Assembly (NCBI GenBank): GCA_019751945.1 | Contig: JAIEMT010000057.1 | Span: 1 to 49,930, forward strand | Length of the DNA stretch: 49,930 bases | Source of the DNA: a bacterium | Lineage (GTDB): Bacteria; Bdellovibrionota; UBA1018 | Direction of reading: 5' to 3' | Shown here: positions 30,869-39,321 of the stretch, in pieces | How positions within the stretch are numbered: position 1 is the first letter of the stretch | How the letters are laid out: each line of letters opens with the position of its first letter | The notes under the pieces: generated by a model | What the model saw: only the letters and a program-made list of their open reading frames with translations | The model's database searches: none | What the model was told of the DNA's origin: nothing | Program-made: the position numbers and the translations under genes

Positions 30869-33748
30869 TTACATCAGGAGTTCGAGCAGATTGCCCACAC
30901 GAACGTGCGTGCGCTCCCAAGCAGCCATTTCATCCACAATCGGAGCCAACACTTTTTCGATGAAATCAGGACGCTGACCTTTCGCGGGAGTCAGAAACTC
31001 TGGCGCACTGTAGCCTCGTTGAATTCGAACCCACTCATCTCCTACTTCCGCCACAACTTTCCGGCCCTTGTCGTCGTAATAGACCATCCTCCGAGCGGAC
31101 TGAACCATCTTCCCCGGAATGTCGGTGGTCACTTCTTTCACGTTCGCCGTCATGTACTCGCTCATCCGCGTCGAGCGAAGTTTCAATTGCTCGATGGCCT
31201 TGCTCATTTTTTGAAGCTGAGCAATTTCTTGAGCCGTATACGCCTTCTTTGGGTCCGCAGCCTCAGCCTTTAACATTTGAACCAAATCATCAAACTGGAA
31301 CCCCGTCTTCTTAGCATTACTCGTCAGCATGGAATCGATCATGCCGTTCATCGGAAGGCCGGCGGACTTACTCTCTAAAACATATTTGGTACTTCCCATG
31401 AGGAGCCCCTCCGCTCGGTCGGCTGCCGTGTGAAAGACATTGTCGAGTGACATCTCTTCCCCTCTCCCCGTGAGTGAAGGCATTCTTACCGGGCGCGGAG
31501 TTTTATAATCGGGAACGTAAACATTTCCCTCTTTTCGCGCGTAGATCGTTTGGTCGTGAAGATGCATGACCTGAGGATTGGTTCCCTTCTTCGACTCTGC
31601 AACGACAGGACGAATCTTCTTCGAAGCAAGTCCCCAAAAACCCCCTTCGTTCGCCGGCCCATTGTGGTTGATGTTCACATGCAGCGCCCTCTGAATTTCG
31701 GGACCAGTCAGAGACTTCGACTTTGCTGCTTCCATCAGAACAGCGATTCCGCCCAATTCGTGATTGAGATTCACGTCGATCGGCATGTCTTTAAAGACGC
31801 TCACCGTTTCCTCAAAGGTTTGCTTGGGATTAACGAATGCAAGTGGTCGTCCCGCTTCGTCCACATGGCCCGCGCGCTTCAAATAGTCTCGCATACTAAA
31901 CAAGAACTCCGCGGGCTGACAATCGGGGCTCAGCTTCAAGCAATCAAAGAGCTCACGCGATGCCTGGGGTGGTTCACCCTTCAGAAGATTTTTATACTTA
32001 TCCAACTTTCCGAGATCTGAAATCGCCATGCCCAATCGAACGGAGCCGGGATCCGCCCCCACTTCTTTCACCAGCTTGCCCATCGCCGTGCGGGTGATCT
32101 CGAGCTGATGCCGTACTGCCGCCAATTCCGCAGCCGACTCGCCCGTCTCAATCGCACTCTGCATGATCTTGCGCGCCAGCACAGAAGATCCATCTTTTGC
32201 AGTAGCAGGAAATACTTCATCGACTCGAACCATCAGCGAAGCGCGTGTAGCAGTGATGTATTCCGCGGTATCTGTAGCAAGTAACTTCCCGCGCTCCCCT
32301 AAGCGAAACGGGTCTGCGATTTTTCTTTCTACACGAAACTGCCTTAGAAGACGTCGTGCAGACTGAGTGCCCCCGCCCCCAACTGTACTCACCGCTCCCA
32401 TCAGTAAGGCGTAATCAAAATCGCTCTGCGCTTTCTTAAACTTATCCGCATCACAATTCGTCGTACCCTTGGCTCGGACCGTTCCGTCCAAATCGGAGGA
32501 ACAGAACAGGCTTTGCTTATCGAGCTCGCTATAGGCTTGGTACGCTAACCCGCTCGACACCAGGGCTCCGGAAGCGAGCGCCACGGGCACGCCGTAGCCC
32601 ATTGTTCCCACTGTCAGAACCCCCAGGGCAACGGCCTGCCCTTTGGATTGAGACTCGCGATCTTTCAAAAGCTGCTGAGCTACGAAGCAGTAATCCCCGC
32701 GCTTGCTATATTCAGTCTGTTGAATCACGTTTTCCAAGAAGACAGGCTCAGCGTATTCTGCCATTCGCTTCTTTTGGAGTTCGGCGTCGACTGTCGTGGC
32801 ACGAGCTTCGACTTTTCCAAGAGCAAAAAGAATTTCTTTCTCTCCTGGTTTCGCCGATCGAATAAATTTCAAAAGCGGAATCTGTGAAATCAAGGTGCGG
32901 TAGCGATCGGTCGCGTCGACGCGGGCTTGCTCAATCGCCGCCCCCGCTTTTCCATCGAGCTCCCGCCCAATCATCAGTCGCTGGCTGTAGAGATTTTCAT
33001 TAGGACCATACATGTCCCGAATTCCCAGAAGCTTTTTGTAACGAGCTTCATCCGCACGCTCTCTCATGTATCTGTTGGCGGCCTTGGTTTCGTCAGCGGT
33101 CAGTGCTTCCGGCTCGAGCGGATCATCCGGAGAAAAGAGCGAACGGTACCACTGCTGAAACTGCTTCTTGTGAGAAATTTTGGGATCGAGCAAGCAACCG
33201 TTGCTTTCAGTCTTTTTGAAGACCTCGACCACTCCGTTGTCGCCGCAAGGCCCACCCAACGCGATGGCCAGATTCTGGCGCATCTCTGCAACCTTTTCTT
33301 GAATGGCTGCCACGACGTTTTTCTTGTCTTGTTCACACTCGTCAGACTTCACGCTGCCATTCAGACACTTCCGAATTTCAGCCATTCTTCGAAGCTGTTC
33401 TTTCGATCCCTTCAGCTGAAGATCGCGAGCAGTCGCAAGCAGGTCGAAGGCAATCGCTACTTGATACTGATCCTCCGGATTTCTCATCACGCGAGGAATT
33501 TGTGCGCCGACTTTACAACCTCGAAGGTCGAGCTCCTGGGCAGCATCAAGCTGGGAACTCTCCGTCCCGCTTCTCTCTCTGAAATCGTAAGGGTGATCGG
33601 GCTTGAAACGGGTGGCGAGCGGAGCGATTTTCCCGTTCTCAGATTGGACGTAGCAAGATGGGAGCTGGACCTTGCTTTCAGCAAAAGCCGAAGGCAGGGC
33701 CAGAACAAAAGACGCGGCGAGACTGTAGAAAATCTTCCAAAACGACAA
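30869..33748 (-). CDS. large secreted protein of unknown function
   Basis: 959 residues if translated from the TTG at 33748, chosen because AAGGAGG sits seven bases upstream and the product begins with a clean signal peptide (MSFWKIFYSLAASFVLALPSAFA, then ESK). The ATG at 33778 has no ribosome site. A Cys-containing, charged helical region covers the first third (including KCLNGSVKSDECEQ). A hydrophobic hairpin occurs near residue 390 (GVPVALASGALVSSGLAY), and the C-terminal half is mixed, with INHNGPANEGGFWG and a basic segment. No enzymatic motif recognised. The size, signal and internal hydrophobic hairpin could suit a secreted effector or toxin, but nothing proves it. It follows the degenerate DEAD-box gene. 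Confidence 0.78.
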   Translation of the reverse strand: MSFWKIFYSLAASFVLALPSAFAESKVQLPSCYVQSENGKIAPLATRFKPDHPYDFRERSGTESSQLDAAQELDLRGCKVGAQIPRVMRNPEDQYQVAIAFDLLATARDLQLKGSKEQLRRMAEIRKCLNGSVKSDECEQDKKNVVAAIQEKVAEMRQNLAIALGGPCGDNGVVEVFKKTESNGCLLDPKISHKKQFQQWYRSLFSPDDPLEPEALTADETKAANRYMRERADEARYKKLLGIRDMYGPNENLYSQRLMIGRELDGKAGAAIEQARVDATDRYRTLISQIPLLKFIRSAKPGEKEILFALGKVEARATTVDAELQKKRMAEYAEPVFLENVIQQTEYSKRGDYCFVAQQLLKDRESQSKGQAVALGVLTVGTMGYGVPVALASGALVSSGLAYQAYSELDKQSLFCSSDLDGTVRAKGTTNCDADKFKKAQSDFDYALLMGAVSTVGGGGTQSARRLLRQFRVERKIADPFRLGERGKLLATDTAEYITATRASLMVRVDEVFPATAKDGSSVLARKIMQSAIETGESAAELAAVRHQLEITRTAMGKLVKEVGADPGSVRLGMAISDLGKLDKYKNLLKGEPPQASRELFDCLKLSPDCQPAEFLFSMRDYLKRAGHVDEAGRPLAFVNPKQTFEETVSVFKDMPIDVNLNHELGGIAVLMEAAKSKSLTGPEIQRALHVNINHNGPANEGGFWGLASKKIRPVVAESKKGTNPQVMHLHDQTIYARKEGNVYVPDYKTPRPVRMPSLTGRGEEMSLDNVFHTAADRAEGLLMGSTKYVLESKSAGLPMNGMIDSMLTSNAKKTGFQFDDLVQMLKAEAADPKKAYTAQEIAQLQKMSKAIEQLKLRSTRMSEYMTANVKEVTTDIPGKMVQSARRMVYYDDKGRKVVAEVGDEWVRIQRGYSAPEFLTPAKGQRPDFIEKVLAPIVDEMAAWERTHVRVGNLLELLM

Positions 33749-33816
33749 GGAAACCCCTCCTTGGGCTACCCCTCTCATCGGAAAATACTGTGACTTTCTG
33801 CAACCCTACCTACGAA

Positions 33817-34560
33817 CTACACGAATCGATGAGAACTTTTTGCCGGGCGTGGTGCCGTAGCAGGGCTCCCATTGAAAACGAGTACCGAAGAATTGGCAGC
33901 GACGGTCTTCTTTCGCAGCCCGGTCACGACCGGAGCCACAGGCTCAGCGGCAATCCGAACCGGATCGCGTAAGAGCTTTGACGCCACCTTTTCCACCTCT
34001 GCCGTCATTTCGACGGCAAAAAGAACGGTCTGTCGGGTCTTCGGCAAGAAACGAAGAATCTCAATGAGCTGAGAGCCTTGTCCCGAAGCCAAGATCTGAC
34101 AGGTTTCGTTGAGGATCAGAATCTCTGTCGAAAACAGAGAAAGATTTCCACTTCGTAAATGCTCCAAGAGTCGCTCTGGTGTTGCGATGATGATCCCAGG
34201 CTTTTCCACCAATGCCTTTGCTTCAGCATTGAGAGACTTCCCTCCTGCCAAAACCGCCACCTTCGGGCCCGTGCCCGCTGAAGTCAAAAGATTCACCGTT
34301 TTTTCTAACTTCAGAGCTAATGAGCGGTTGGGGATCAAAATCAGAGCCGACTTTTGTCGCAGACGAAGCAGACGTGTGATTACTGGTAAACAGATTGCGA
34401 TCTTTTTTCCCGCCCCCACATGAGCGGTTCCAATCAGGTCACGATTGGAAAGAATCGCAGGATAAGCACGAGCTTGAATTTCAGTAGGATTACTGAACTT
34501 CATCTCTGTCAGAGCTTCCTGCAGAAACACTGGCAGATTCATTTCTTTGAACGTATTCAC
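33817..34560 (-). CDS. single-domain DEAD-box protein with degraded catalytic motifs
   Basis: 247 residues from a GTG with TGAGGTGG upstream. It aligns by eye to RecA domain 1 of the DEAD-box helicase at 16560: the Q-motif region is kept (FSNPTEIQARAYPAIL), as is TPERLLEHL. The catalytic motifs are ruined: motif I AHVGAGKK instead of AxTGxGKT, motif II LNET instead of DEAD, motif III FAVEM instead of SAT. Domain 2 is absent; the chain ends in a Pro/Ala/Ser-rich tail. The frame is open throughout and the ribosome site is good, so it looks like a maintained pseudo-helicase (perhaps an RNA- or partner-binding module) and not random decay. It lies between the MscS gene and the large secreted protein. 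Confidence 0.85.
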   Translation of the reverse strand: MNTFKEMNLPVFLQEALTEMKFSNPTEIQARAYPAILSNRDLIGTAHVGAGKKIAICLPVITRLLRLRQKSALILIPNRSLALKLEKTVNLLTSAGTGPKVAVLAGGKSLNAEAKALVEKPGIIIATPERLLEHLRSGNLSLFSTEILILNETCQILASGQGSQLIEILRFLPKTRQTVLFAVEMTAEVEKVASKLLRDPVRIAAEPVAPVVTGLRKKTVAANSSVLVFNGSPATAPRPAKSSHRFV

Positions 34561-34609
34561 TCGACCACCTCATTCCTGGTGAATCAAATAGTTGATCGTT
34601 CATAGCAGA

Positions 34610-34645
34610 GGTGCGTTAGAAAACAAAATTTTATTTTCTCGCACC
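34610..34645 (-). other. hairpin between MscS and the DEAD-like gene
   Basis: GGTGCG (34610-34615) and CGCACC (34640-34645) enclose a second AGAAAA/TTTTCT pairing, making an imperfect stem with an AT-rich top. No downstream T-run. Possible attenuator or processing site. Confidence 0.4.
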
Positions 34646-34656
34646 GAATCAATTTA

Positions 34657-35706
34657 CTACGGTTTTAGAATTTCGAGTTTGCTGGTGGCAAGCGGGATCT
34701 GATTCTGTTGAAGCTTGATGAGAGCGGCTTCCAAGACTTCGTCCGCAACAGTAAAAGTTTTTCCGTAGTCATCCATGAAGTAAATCAAGCGGTAATTCAC
34801 CCAAGATTCTGTTGTTTCTAAGATCAAAACTCGGTGCTCAAAATCAGAGCGAATATGATCTTTCACCACATCCAGCGCACTCAAGAGGACTTTTCTGACC
34901 TTAGAAGACGGAATATCAAACGGAATCTTAAAATTCACACCCCGAATAATCGGGCGATCCAGAATTGAAAAATTGGAAATCTGAGAGCCCGCCATCACGC
35001 GATTGGGAATAGTGATTCGCTCCTCATTCAGCCCCACCATTACCGTTGCTCGCCAAGAAATTTCTTCGACCTTCCCAATCCATTTCTGACTGGGTCCAGC
35101 AACCTCGAGCCAATCTCCAATCTGATACGGAATATCGAATTGCATCGACACGGCAGCGAAAAGATTTCCAAGCGTGTCCTGTAACGCCAAACCGAGAATC
35201 ACAGAAAGAAGTGCAGAAGTCGCAACCAGTGGGCCGAGGTGGACTCCCAAAATTTCGGTGGCAAACCAGCCCATCAATAAAATGGAAATAAAGAGCGTGA
35301 GAAGATTCACTAGAAGCAGCGGCACTCCCACATTCATGTGACCTAAAAACAAATATTCAAACAGGGCGACGCGAGCTGCTTTAATGAAAACAACCGCACC
35401 AAAAAAGATGGAAACCAAACCCATGTAAACATACGCGCGCTCATGCAAAGAACCGGGCTCAGCAAATCGCTCAAGTGCAAAAAAGACCCCGAGAGAAAGG
35501 ACAAAAATCAGCGAATAGAAAAGGACGCGTCCGAACTGGCGCCCCAAACTGATGTGACGCTTTTCGGAAAGCTTGCGCAAAAAGAGTTTGTAAAAAACCC
35601 AAGACATTGCCGCAAAGGCGAGAATAAAAAATGCGGCTTCAGGCCGAACGGTATTTTCAATTTTATCCCTAGGAATCCAGGGAGTTTCGACTTTAGAGAT
35701 CTTCAT
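34657..35706 (-). CDS. MscS-family mechanosensitive channel
   Basis: 349 residues. Four hydrophobic N-terminal segments precede the conserved pore and beta domain: LVATSALLSVILGLALQDTLGN (pore helix region), then the MscS beta-domain strand IGDWLEV, later RITIPNRVMAGSQISNFS, and a C-terminal alpha/beta part. These channels open under membrane tension and protect from osmotic downshock. The start ATG at 35706 has an AAGGAGG ribosome site, but that site pairs with the sequence just before the start codon (see hairpin entry), so translation may be controlled. First gene of a minus-strand run through the DEAD-like protein. Confidence 0.93.
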   Translation of the reverse strand: MKISKVETPWIPRDKIENTVRPEAAFFILAFAAMSWVFYKLFLRKLSEKRHISLGRQFGRVLFYSLIFVLSLGVFFALERFAEPGSLHERAYVYMGLVSIFFGAVVFIKAARVALFEYLFLGHMNVGVPLLLVNLLTLFISILLMGWFATEILGVHLGPLVATSALLSVILGLALQDTLGNLFAAVSMQFDIPYQIGDWLEVAGPSQKWIGKVEEISWRATVMVGLNEERITIPNRVMAGSQISNFSILDRPIIRGVNFKIPFDIPSSKVRKVLLSALDVVKDHIRSDFEHRVLILETTESWVNYRLIYFMDDYGKTFTVADEVLEAALIKLQQNQIPLATSKLEILKP

Positions 35707-35724
35707 AAGGAGTTTCCTCCTTAT
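35705..35724 (-). promoter_or_regulatory. hairpin hiding the MscS ribosome binding site
   Basis: On the minus strand ATAAGGAG pairs perfectly with CTCCTTAT across a GAAA (GNRA) tetraloop. The 5' arm is the Shine-Dalgarno sequence, and the 3' arm includes the first two bases of the ATG. Such a stem could act as a thermosensor-like or coupling-dependent switch. Confidence 0.65.
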
Positions 35725-35770
35725 ACATGAGTATTGATCTTCTAGGAAACACCCTATAAGTAGGCGCCCT

Positions 35771-36142
35771 ATGAATTCTTGGATTTCTGCCTTAGTAATT
35801 ATTGGGGGACTGGGCTGGACTTCAGCCGGCAGGGCAGAAGACGCTCCCGCTACGGACGAGCCCGTTTACGAGGTTCGAACGGAATCACCGGATTGGCAAA
35901 CCTTGGTCAGAGGATTAGCTGAAGAGCTGCGCAGCTGCGCGCTGAAAAATCCTTGGTACAAGAAGGATTCCACCCGCCTGCTTCACGCAGAAGAATACTG
36001 TGCAGAGATCATTTACGGGATGCTCAATATCCGAAGAGTTCCGGAGCTAGCAGTCCAGCACGCACTCAAACGACTCGACATCGAAGCAGGCAAGGGTTTT
36101 ACCCAAGACCTGAGCCCCAAAGCCAAGCCGCCTCAAGAGTAG
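35771..36142 (+). CDS. small secreted protein, unknown function
   Basis: 123 residues with a signal peptide (MNSWISALVIIGGLGWTSAGRA, then EDAPATDEP). The mature part is helical and polar with two cysteines (LRSCALKN and EEYCAEII) that could pair. No known family. Divergent from the MscS gene; a TATAAG hexamer lies about 10 bases before the start and no ribosome site is visible, so the leader is short. Its stop codon lies one base from the stop of the convergent lipoprotein gene. Confidence 0.7.
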   Translation: MNSWISALVIIGGLGWTSAGRAEDAPATDEPVYEVRTESPDWQTLVRGLAEELRSCALKNPWYKKDSTRLLHAEEYCAEIIYGMLNIRRVPELAVQHALKRLDIEAGKGFTQDLSPKAKPPQE

Positions 36143-36143
36143 C

Positions 36144-36578
36144 TTAGAAATTTTTCCAGATACGCCAGCTGGATCCCATGCTGAACTGGAGTCCAGTCAT
36201 GACACCGAATTGAGCGCTGGTGCCGATCATGCCGTTCGAAAAGATCTGGTTCACGTAAACCGGGGGATAGCCCTGGCCCATATAGACCTGGTTACCCACG
36301 CAGATACCGCCGTAGCAATTCGTCGCACCGCTGAGCATGTTTGCCTGACGGAACTCGACAGCTCCCCAGGGGAACACCACCGCGTAGCCGCCTGGCATGA
36401 CCTGTTGAATTCTCACCGGAGTGCCGGTGACCATGTCGTAAACCGTCGAACCAACGCCCATCTGATTCACGCCGTACGCCCCGGGTGCTAGCGGAGGAGT
36501 ACTTTGGCCACAGCTCGAAAGACCTACGGTCAATACGATCGCCGCTAACAGACCAACAACAAGGAATGACTTCTTCAT
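36144..36578 (-). CDS. small lipoprotein
   Basis: 144 residues from the ATG at 36578; a GTG two codons upstream at 36584 is equally near the GAGG ribosome site. The signal peptide ends in a lipobox, TVGLSSC, so the mature protein should be lipidated on that Cys. The rest is rich in Gly, Met, Val and Tyr with short strand-like repeats (GAYGVNQMGVGSTVYDMVTG; QQVMPGGYAVVFPWG), and a further Cys pair occurs in NCYGGICVG. No family known; it may be an outer-membrane structural lipoprotein. Confidence 0.78.
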   Translation of the reverse strand: MKKSFLVVGLLAAIVLTVGLSSCGQSTPPLAPGAYGVNQMGVGSTVYDMVTGTPVRIQQVMPGGYAVVFPWGAVEFRQANMLSGATNCYGGICVGNQVYMGQGYPPVYVNQIFSNGMIGTSAQFGVMTGLQFSMGSSWRIWKNF

Positions 36579-36680
36579 AATCACAAAAACCTCGGGTGCA
36601 TTTATGCCATACCCGACTATTTTAGTAAAGAAAAAACCTGTAATTTTTTCCCTTGTGATTTCAGACTCTTGTAATTTTTA

Positions 36681-36833
36681 TCAGAAAAGGGTGTAAATAA
36701 ACGGAGCCACAGCCGAGCCCTGAGCAAAGAAAAGCAGGGTTCCGACCCCCAATAGGCAGAATAAAATGGGCATCAGCCAGTACTTCTTATGGGCCCGGGC
36801 AAACTGCCAAAACTCTAATAAGAAGGAAACCAT
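36681..36833 (-). CDS. DUF5989 family small membrane protein
   Basis: A 50-residue protein. It begins MVSFLLEFWQFARAHKKYW, has one membrane helix (LMPILFCLLGVGTLLFFA) and ends in QGSAVAPFIYTLF. The start, the KKYWL entry into the helix, and the AxAPFIYTLF end are the hallmarks of DUF5989. In many bacteria these tiny proteins sit beside an SGNH-hydrolase/carbamoyltransferase pair; here neither is present, and its neighbour is an unknown exported protein ending 12 bases upstream. Function is not known; a role as a membrane subunit or tether is inferred from size. Confidence 0.8.
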   Translation of the reverse strand: MVSFLLEFWQFARAHKKYWLMPILFCLLGVGTLLFFAQGSAVAPFIYTLF

Positions 36834-36845
36834 GGGAAGATGCTA

Positions 36846-37718
36846 TCAGATCTGCTCCGGAAGGCTGCCAAAAAATGGAGAACAGCTCAGCCGGGCTGAA
36901 GTTCGAAGGTTTTTTGGAATCACTCCGGCACTAAAATGATGAACCAAACGAGACGCGTAGCCCTCCTCAAAGGATTGAGGGGAGATGGCTACGTACTCAT
37001 AGACGTCATTGAACTGCCCATTCAATAGAACCACGCTCCTATCGGAGTCAAGCGCATGCCTGAGCCCCTCCACCCATCCTTGAATACGTTTATCGCCTTG
37101 ATGAAAGGACCACTGCCGTCCGAGATCAAGAACGCTAATTTTCTTTCCAGAGCTACTCAGCTGATCAGCCACTTTTCGCAGCTCGGCTACATTATTCAAA
37201 GGGTCCATCTGGCGACTCCGAATACGTCCGTCCAAAGCCATTTTGTGCATTTTGGAATAGAGGGCTGGATCCCTCAAAGGATCTGCTTCTTTGGAACTTC
37301 GATCCAAGTGCTTCGACCACCATTTGAACTTTTCGGCAACGGCCTGTCGTACAAACTCCGTTTTTCCTTTACCTAGTGCTTCTACCCACGTCTCGGATTC
37401 TTTTGCATAGCGAAGGCGTTGGTATTCTTCCGGAGTAGCAGCATGAGCCAGCAACTCGACATTGATTCGATTAAATCGCTGAGACGCATCGTCCGTATCT
37501 AAAAAAAGCAAATCGGTTGTCGCTGCGTGAAGGGCAGCCCCCACTAATCCCCGGTCCGATTCTACTGAAACAAAAACACCGGAAGGAGTCCCCGTCACCA
37601 GCGGAAGCATCTCGGAAGGCGACGGACTTGCGTAGGAAAAGTGCGAAGTAGGAGTATCGAGATCTTTTCTGTCTGCATAACTCGCCTGAACCCAGGTAAA
37701 AAGGAGGAGCCAAAGCAT
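36846..37718 (-). CDS. exported protein of unknown function, possibly nucleotide- or SAM-fold
   Basis: 290 residues from the ATG at 37718, with AGGAAG upstream; the longer reading from 37853 overlaps the RCC1-repeat gene. A short hydrophobic start (MLWLLLFTWVQASYADRK) acts as a signal peptide. Residues 50-75 (GVFVSVESDRGLVGAALHAATTDLLFLDTD) and about 215-265 (ISVLDLGRQWSF, then VVLLNGQFNDVYEYVAIS) suggest an alpha/beta Rossmann-like fold. The pattern is reminiscent of LIC_10091-type proteins of Leptospira, but I cannot confirm this by eye. Probably co-transcribed with the RCC1 gene upstream and DUF5989 downstream. Confidence 0.7.
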   Translation of the reverse strand: MLWLLLFTWVQASYADRKDLDTPTSHFSYASPSPSEMLPLVTGTPSGVFVSVESDRGLVGAALHAATTDLLFLDTDDASQRFNRINVELLAHAATPEEYQRLRYAKESETWVEALGKGKTEFVRQAVAEKFKWWSKHLDRSSKEADPLRDPALYSKMHKMALDGRIRSRQMDPLNNVAELRKVADQLSSSGKKISVLDLGRQWSFHQGDKRIQGWVEGLRHALDSDRSVVLLNGQFNDVYEYVAISPQSFEEGYASRLVHHFSAGVIPKNLRTSARLSCSPFFGSLPEQI

Positions 37719-37729
37719 GGTGTTACTTC

Positions 37730-38641
37730 CTAGAAAAGGTCGTCGGGTTTCTGATCGCCGTAATTGTAGTTCCCACCCCAACAATGAGTGCCAGTATCGG
37801 TAATCGCGCAGGCGTGGCTGATCCCAGCCGTGATGCTGTGAACGCGCGTCCACTTGGATTGGGGAACCGTGGCCTGGTTATCGCTATCTTTACCCCAGCA
37901 CCGAACGTTGGCCCCGCCATCCACAATCGCGCAGGAAAACTCGCTACCGCTACTGACCTGGCGAACGTCTTTCAAGTCATTAGGCACTTCCAGCTGACCG
38001 CGACCGTCCTTGCCCCAGCACTTCACTTGATTAGTAAGAGTGAGAGCGCAAACATGGTCATCCCCGGCAGACAACTGCTTTACTGGCCCTAAATCCGTTG
38101 GGGGAATGAAATCGCTCGCGTAGCGATTGGGAGTGGCCCAGCAATCCACACCTTTTTCGCCGGAGACGCAGATAAACTCTTCCCCGACGGCCATCGCAGT
38201 GATGGCCCCGACGGGCTTAAATTTGCGACTATTTAAAATGGAATCGCCCCAGCAAAAAAGCCCGGTGCTCGACAAAGCGCAGGTGTGATAGCCCCTAGCT
38301 TGTAAGTCATAGATCGTCCCGAGTCCTGTGGGAACACTATCGTCGTTGGTAGTTCCGCCAAAACACTGCACCTTCGTGGGCGAAGTGGTCATACAAAAAT
38401 GGGAGTTTCCCAGGGCAACGAGATTGTTCTCTACAAGCGGCACGCCCGGTGGTCTCTCGTTTTCGATGAATCGACCGTAGCGCCAGTCTTCTCCCCAGCA
38501 GCGAACGCCCCCGGTGGTCGATGCACAAGTCAGATCCATTCCCACACTGACACGAGTAATGATGTCGAGGTCGGCGAAACTCGTCCCCGAAAAGAAGAAA
38601 CTAAAAGCAATTGCTGAAACTCCCCAGATCCCCTTCAGCAC
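37730..38641 (-). CDS. secreted RCC1-repeat (beta-propeller) protein
   Basis: 303 residues with a signal peptide (ends GTSFA before DLDII). About six RCC1-like repeats, each with a Cys in an HTCALSS/DHVCALT/EFSCAIV-type strand and a second in a VxCWG strand (VRCWGEDW, LFCWGDS, VKCWGKDG, VRCWGKDS, THCWGGN). The paired cysteines at equal distances in each blade suggest one disulfide per repeat, fitting an extracellular propeller. Such proteins in bacteria are generally binding modules. Divergent from the gene at 38701; its stop lies 12 bases before the next start, forming an operon. Confidence 0.87.
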   Translation of the reverse strand: MLKGIWGVSAIAFSFFFSGTSFADLDIITRVSVGMDLTCASTTGGVRCWGEDWRYGRFIENERPPGVPLVENNLVALGNSHFCMTTSPTKVQCFGGTTNDDSVPTGLGTIYDLQARGYHTCALSSTGLFCWGDSILNSRKFKPVGAITAMAVGEEFICVSGEKGVDCWATPNRYASDFIPPTDLGPVKQLSAGDDHVCALTLTNQVKCWGKDGRGQLEVPNDLKDVRQVSSGSEFSCAIVDGGANVRCWGKDSDNQATVPQSKWTRVHSITAGISHACAITDTGTHCWGGNYNYGDQKPDDLF

Positions 38642-38700
38642 GCTCCCTAGCGTACCCTCTAAAAACCACCTGTTTCAAGAGTTTAAATAGGAGGACTTTA

Positions 38701-39312
38701 GTGCGGTTCCCTGTTATTACACACCCAGCCAATATGAAATCAGGGAACTTTCTTATTGCTGCCCTTCTCGTTTTCAGCGCCAAAAGCGCGTGGGCATGGC
38801 CTACGAATCAGTTTCGAGCTATCGACCGCGTCACCAATTCCAAGCTTCAAGACGTTCTCACCTTCGCGCAAAGCATTCCCTCCGTCTCCAAAGTGCAGGC
38901 CTATTCGCTGACCGAGAAACGATCGGTCGCCTCTAACGGAGGTGAAGCAGTAAGAAACGTTCAGATCCTCTCCGACGGCGTTTTAAGATGGCTGAAGCAA
39001 GAATTTCAGTCGAAAGAACTGAACCTCGGAGACGGCCCCTTTTCATCGAGCGAAGAAGGCCTTCAGCATGCGCTCTATTACTTCGATCTTCATGCGTCCC
39101 CTTCGGACGAAGATGCGTTCAAGGTTCATACGGAACTAGCGGAAAGAATTCGAAAGGCCTTGGAGTCTTCCCGAGTTCAGCTTTTTGGGGGCGAGGCTAC
39201 TGCGGAACAATTCATCTTTGGAATCCTGGGTTTTTACGACGAAGCGAATGCAGAGTTTCTTTTCATCGCGCAAAAGAGCGTTTACTTCAGCCCCTACTCC
39301 CCTTCAAACTAG
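38701..39312 (+). CDS. exported protein of unknown function
   Basis: 203 residues. The GTG at 38701 is chosen because AGGAGG stands six bases upstream; the ATG at 38734 lacks a ribosome site but would give a shorter signal peptide. Either way a hydrophobic segment (FLIAALLVFSAKSAWA) ends at a likely cleavage site before WPTNQF. The mature chain looks alpha/beta with no cysteines and no motif I recognise. It is followed 9 bases later by the ceramidase-family gene and probably shares its transcript. Confidence 0.72.
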   Translation: MRFPVITHPANMKSGNFLIAALLVFSAKSAWAWPTNQFRAIDRVTNSKLQDVLTFAQSIPSVSKVQAYSLTEKRSVASNGGEAVRNVQILSDGVLRWLKQEFQSKELNLGDGPFSSSEEGLQHALYYFDLHASPSDEDAFKVHTELAERIRKALESSRVQLFGGEATAEQFIFGILGFYDEANAEFLFIAQKSVYFSPYSPSN

Positions 39313-39321
39313 ACCTGCACC

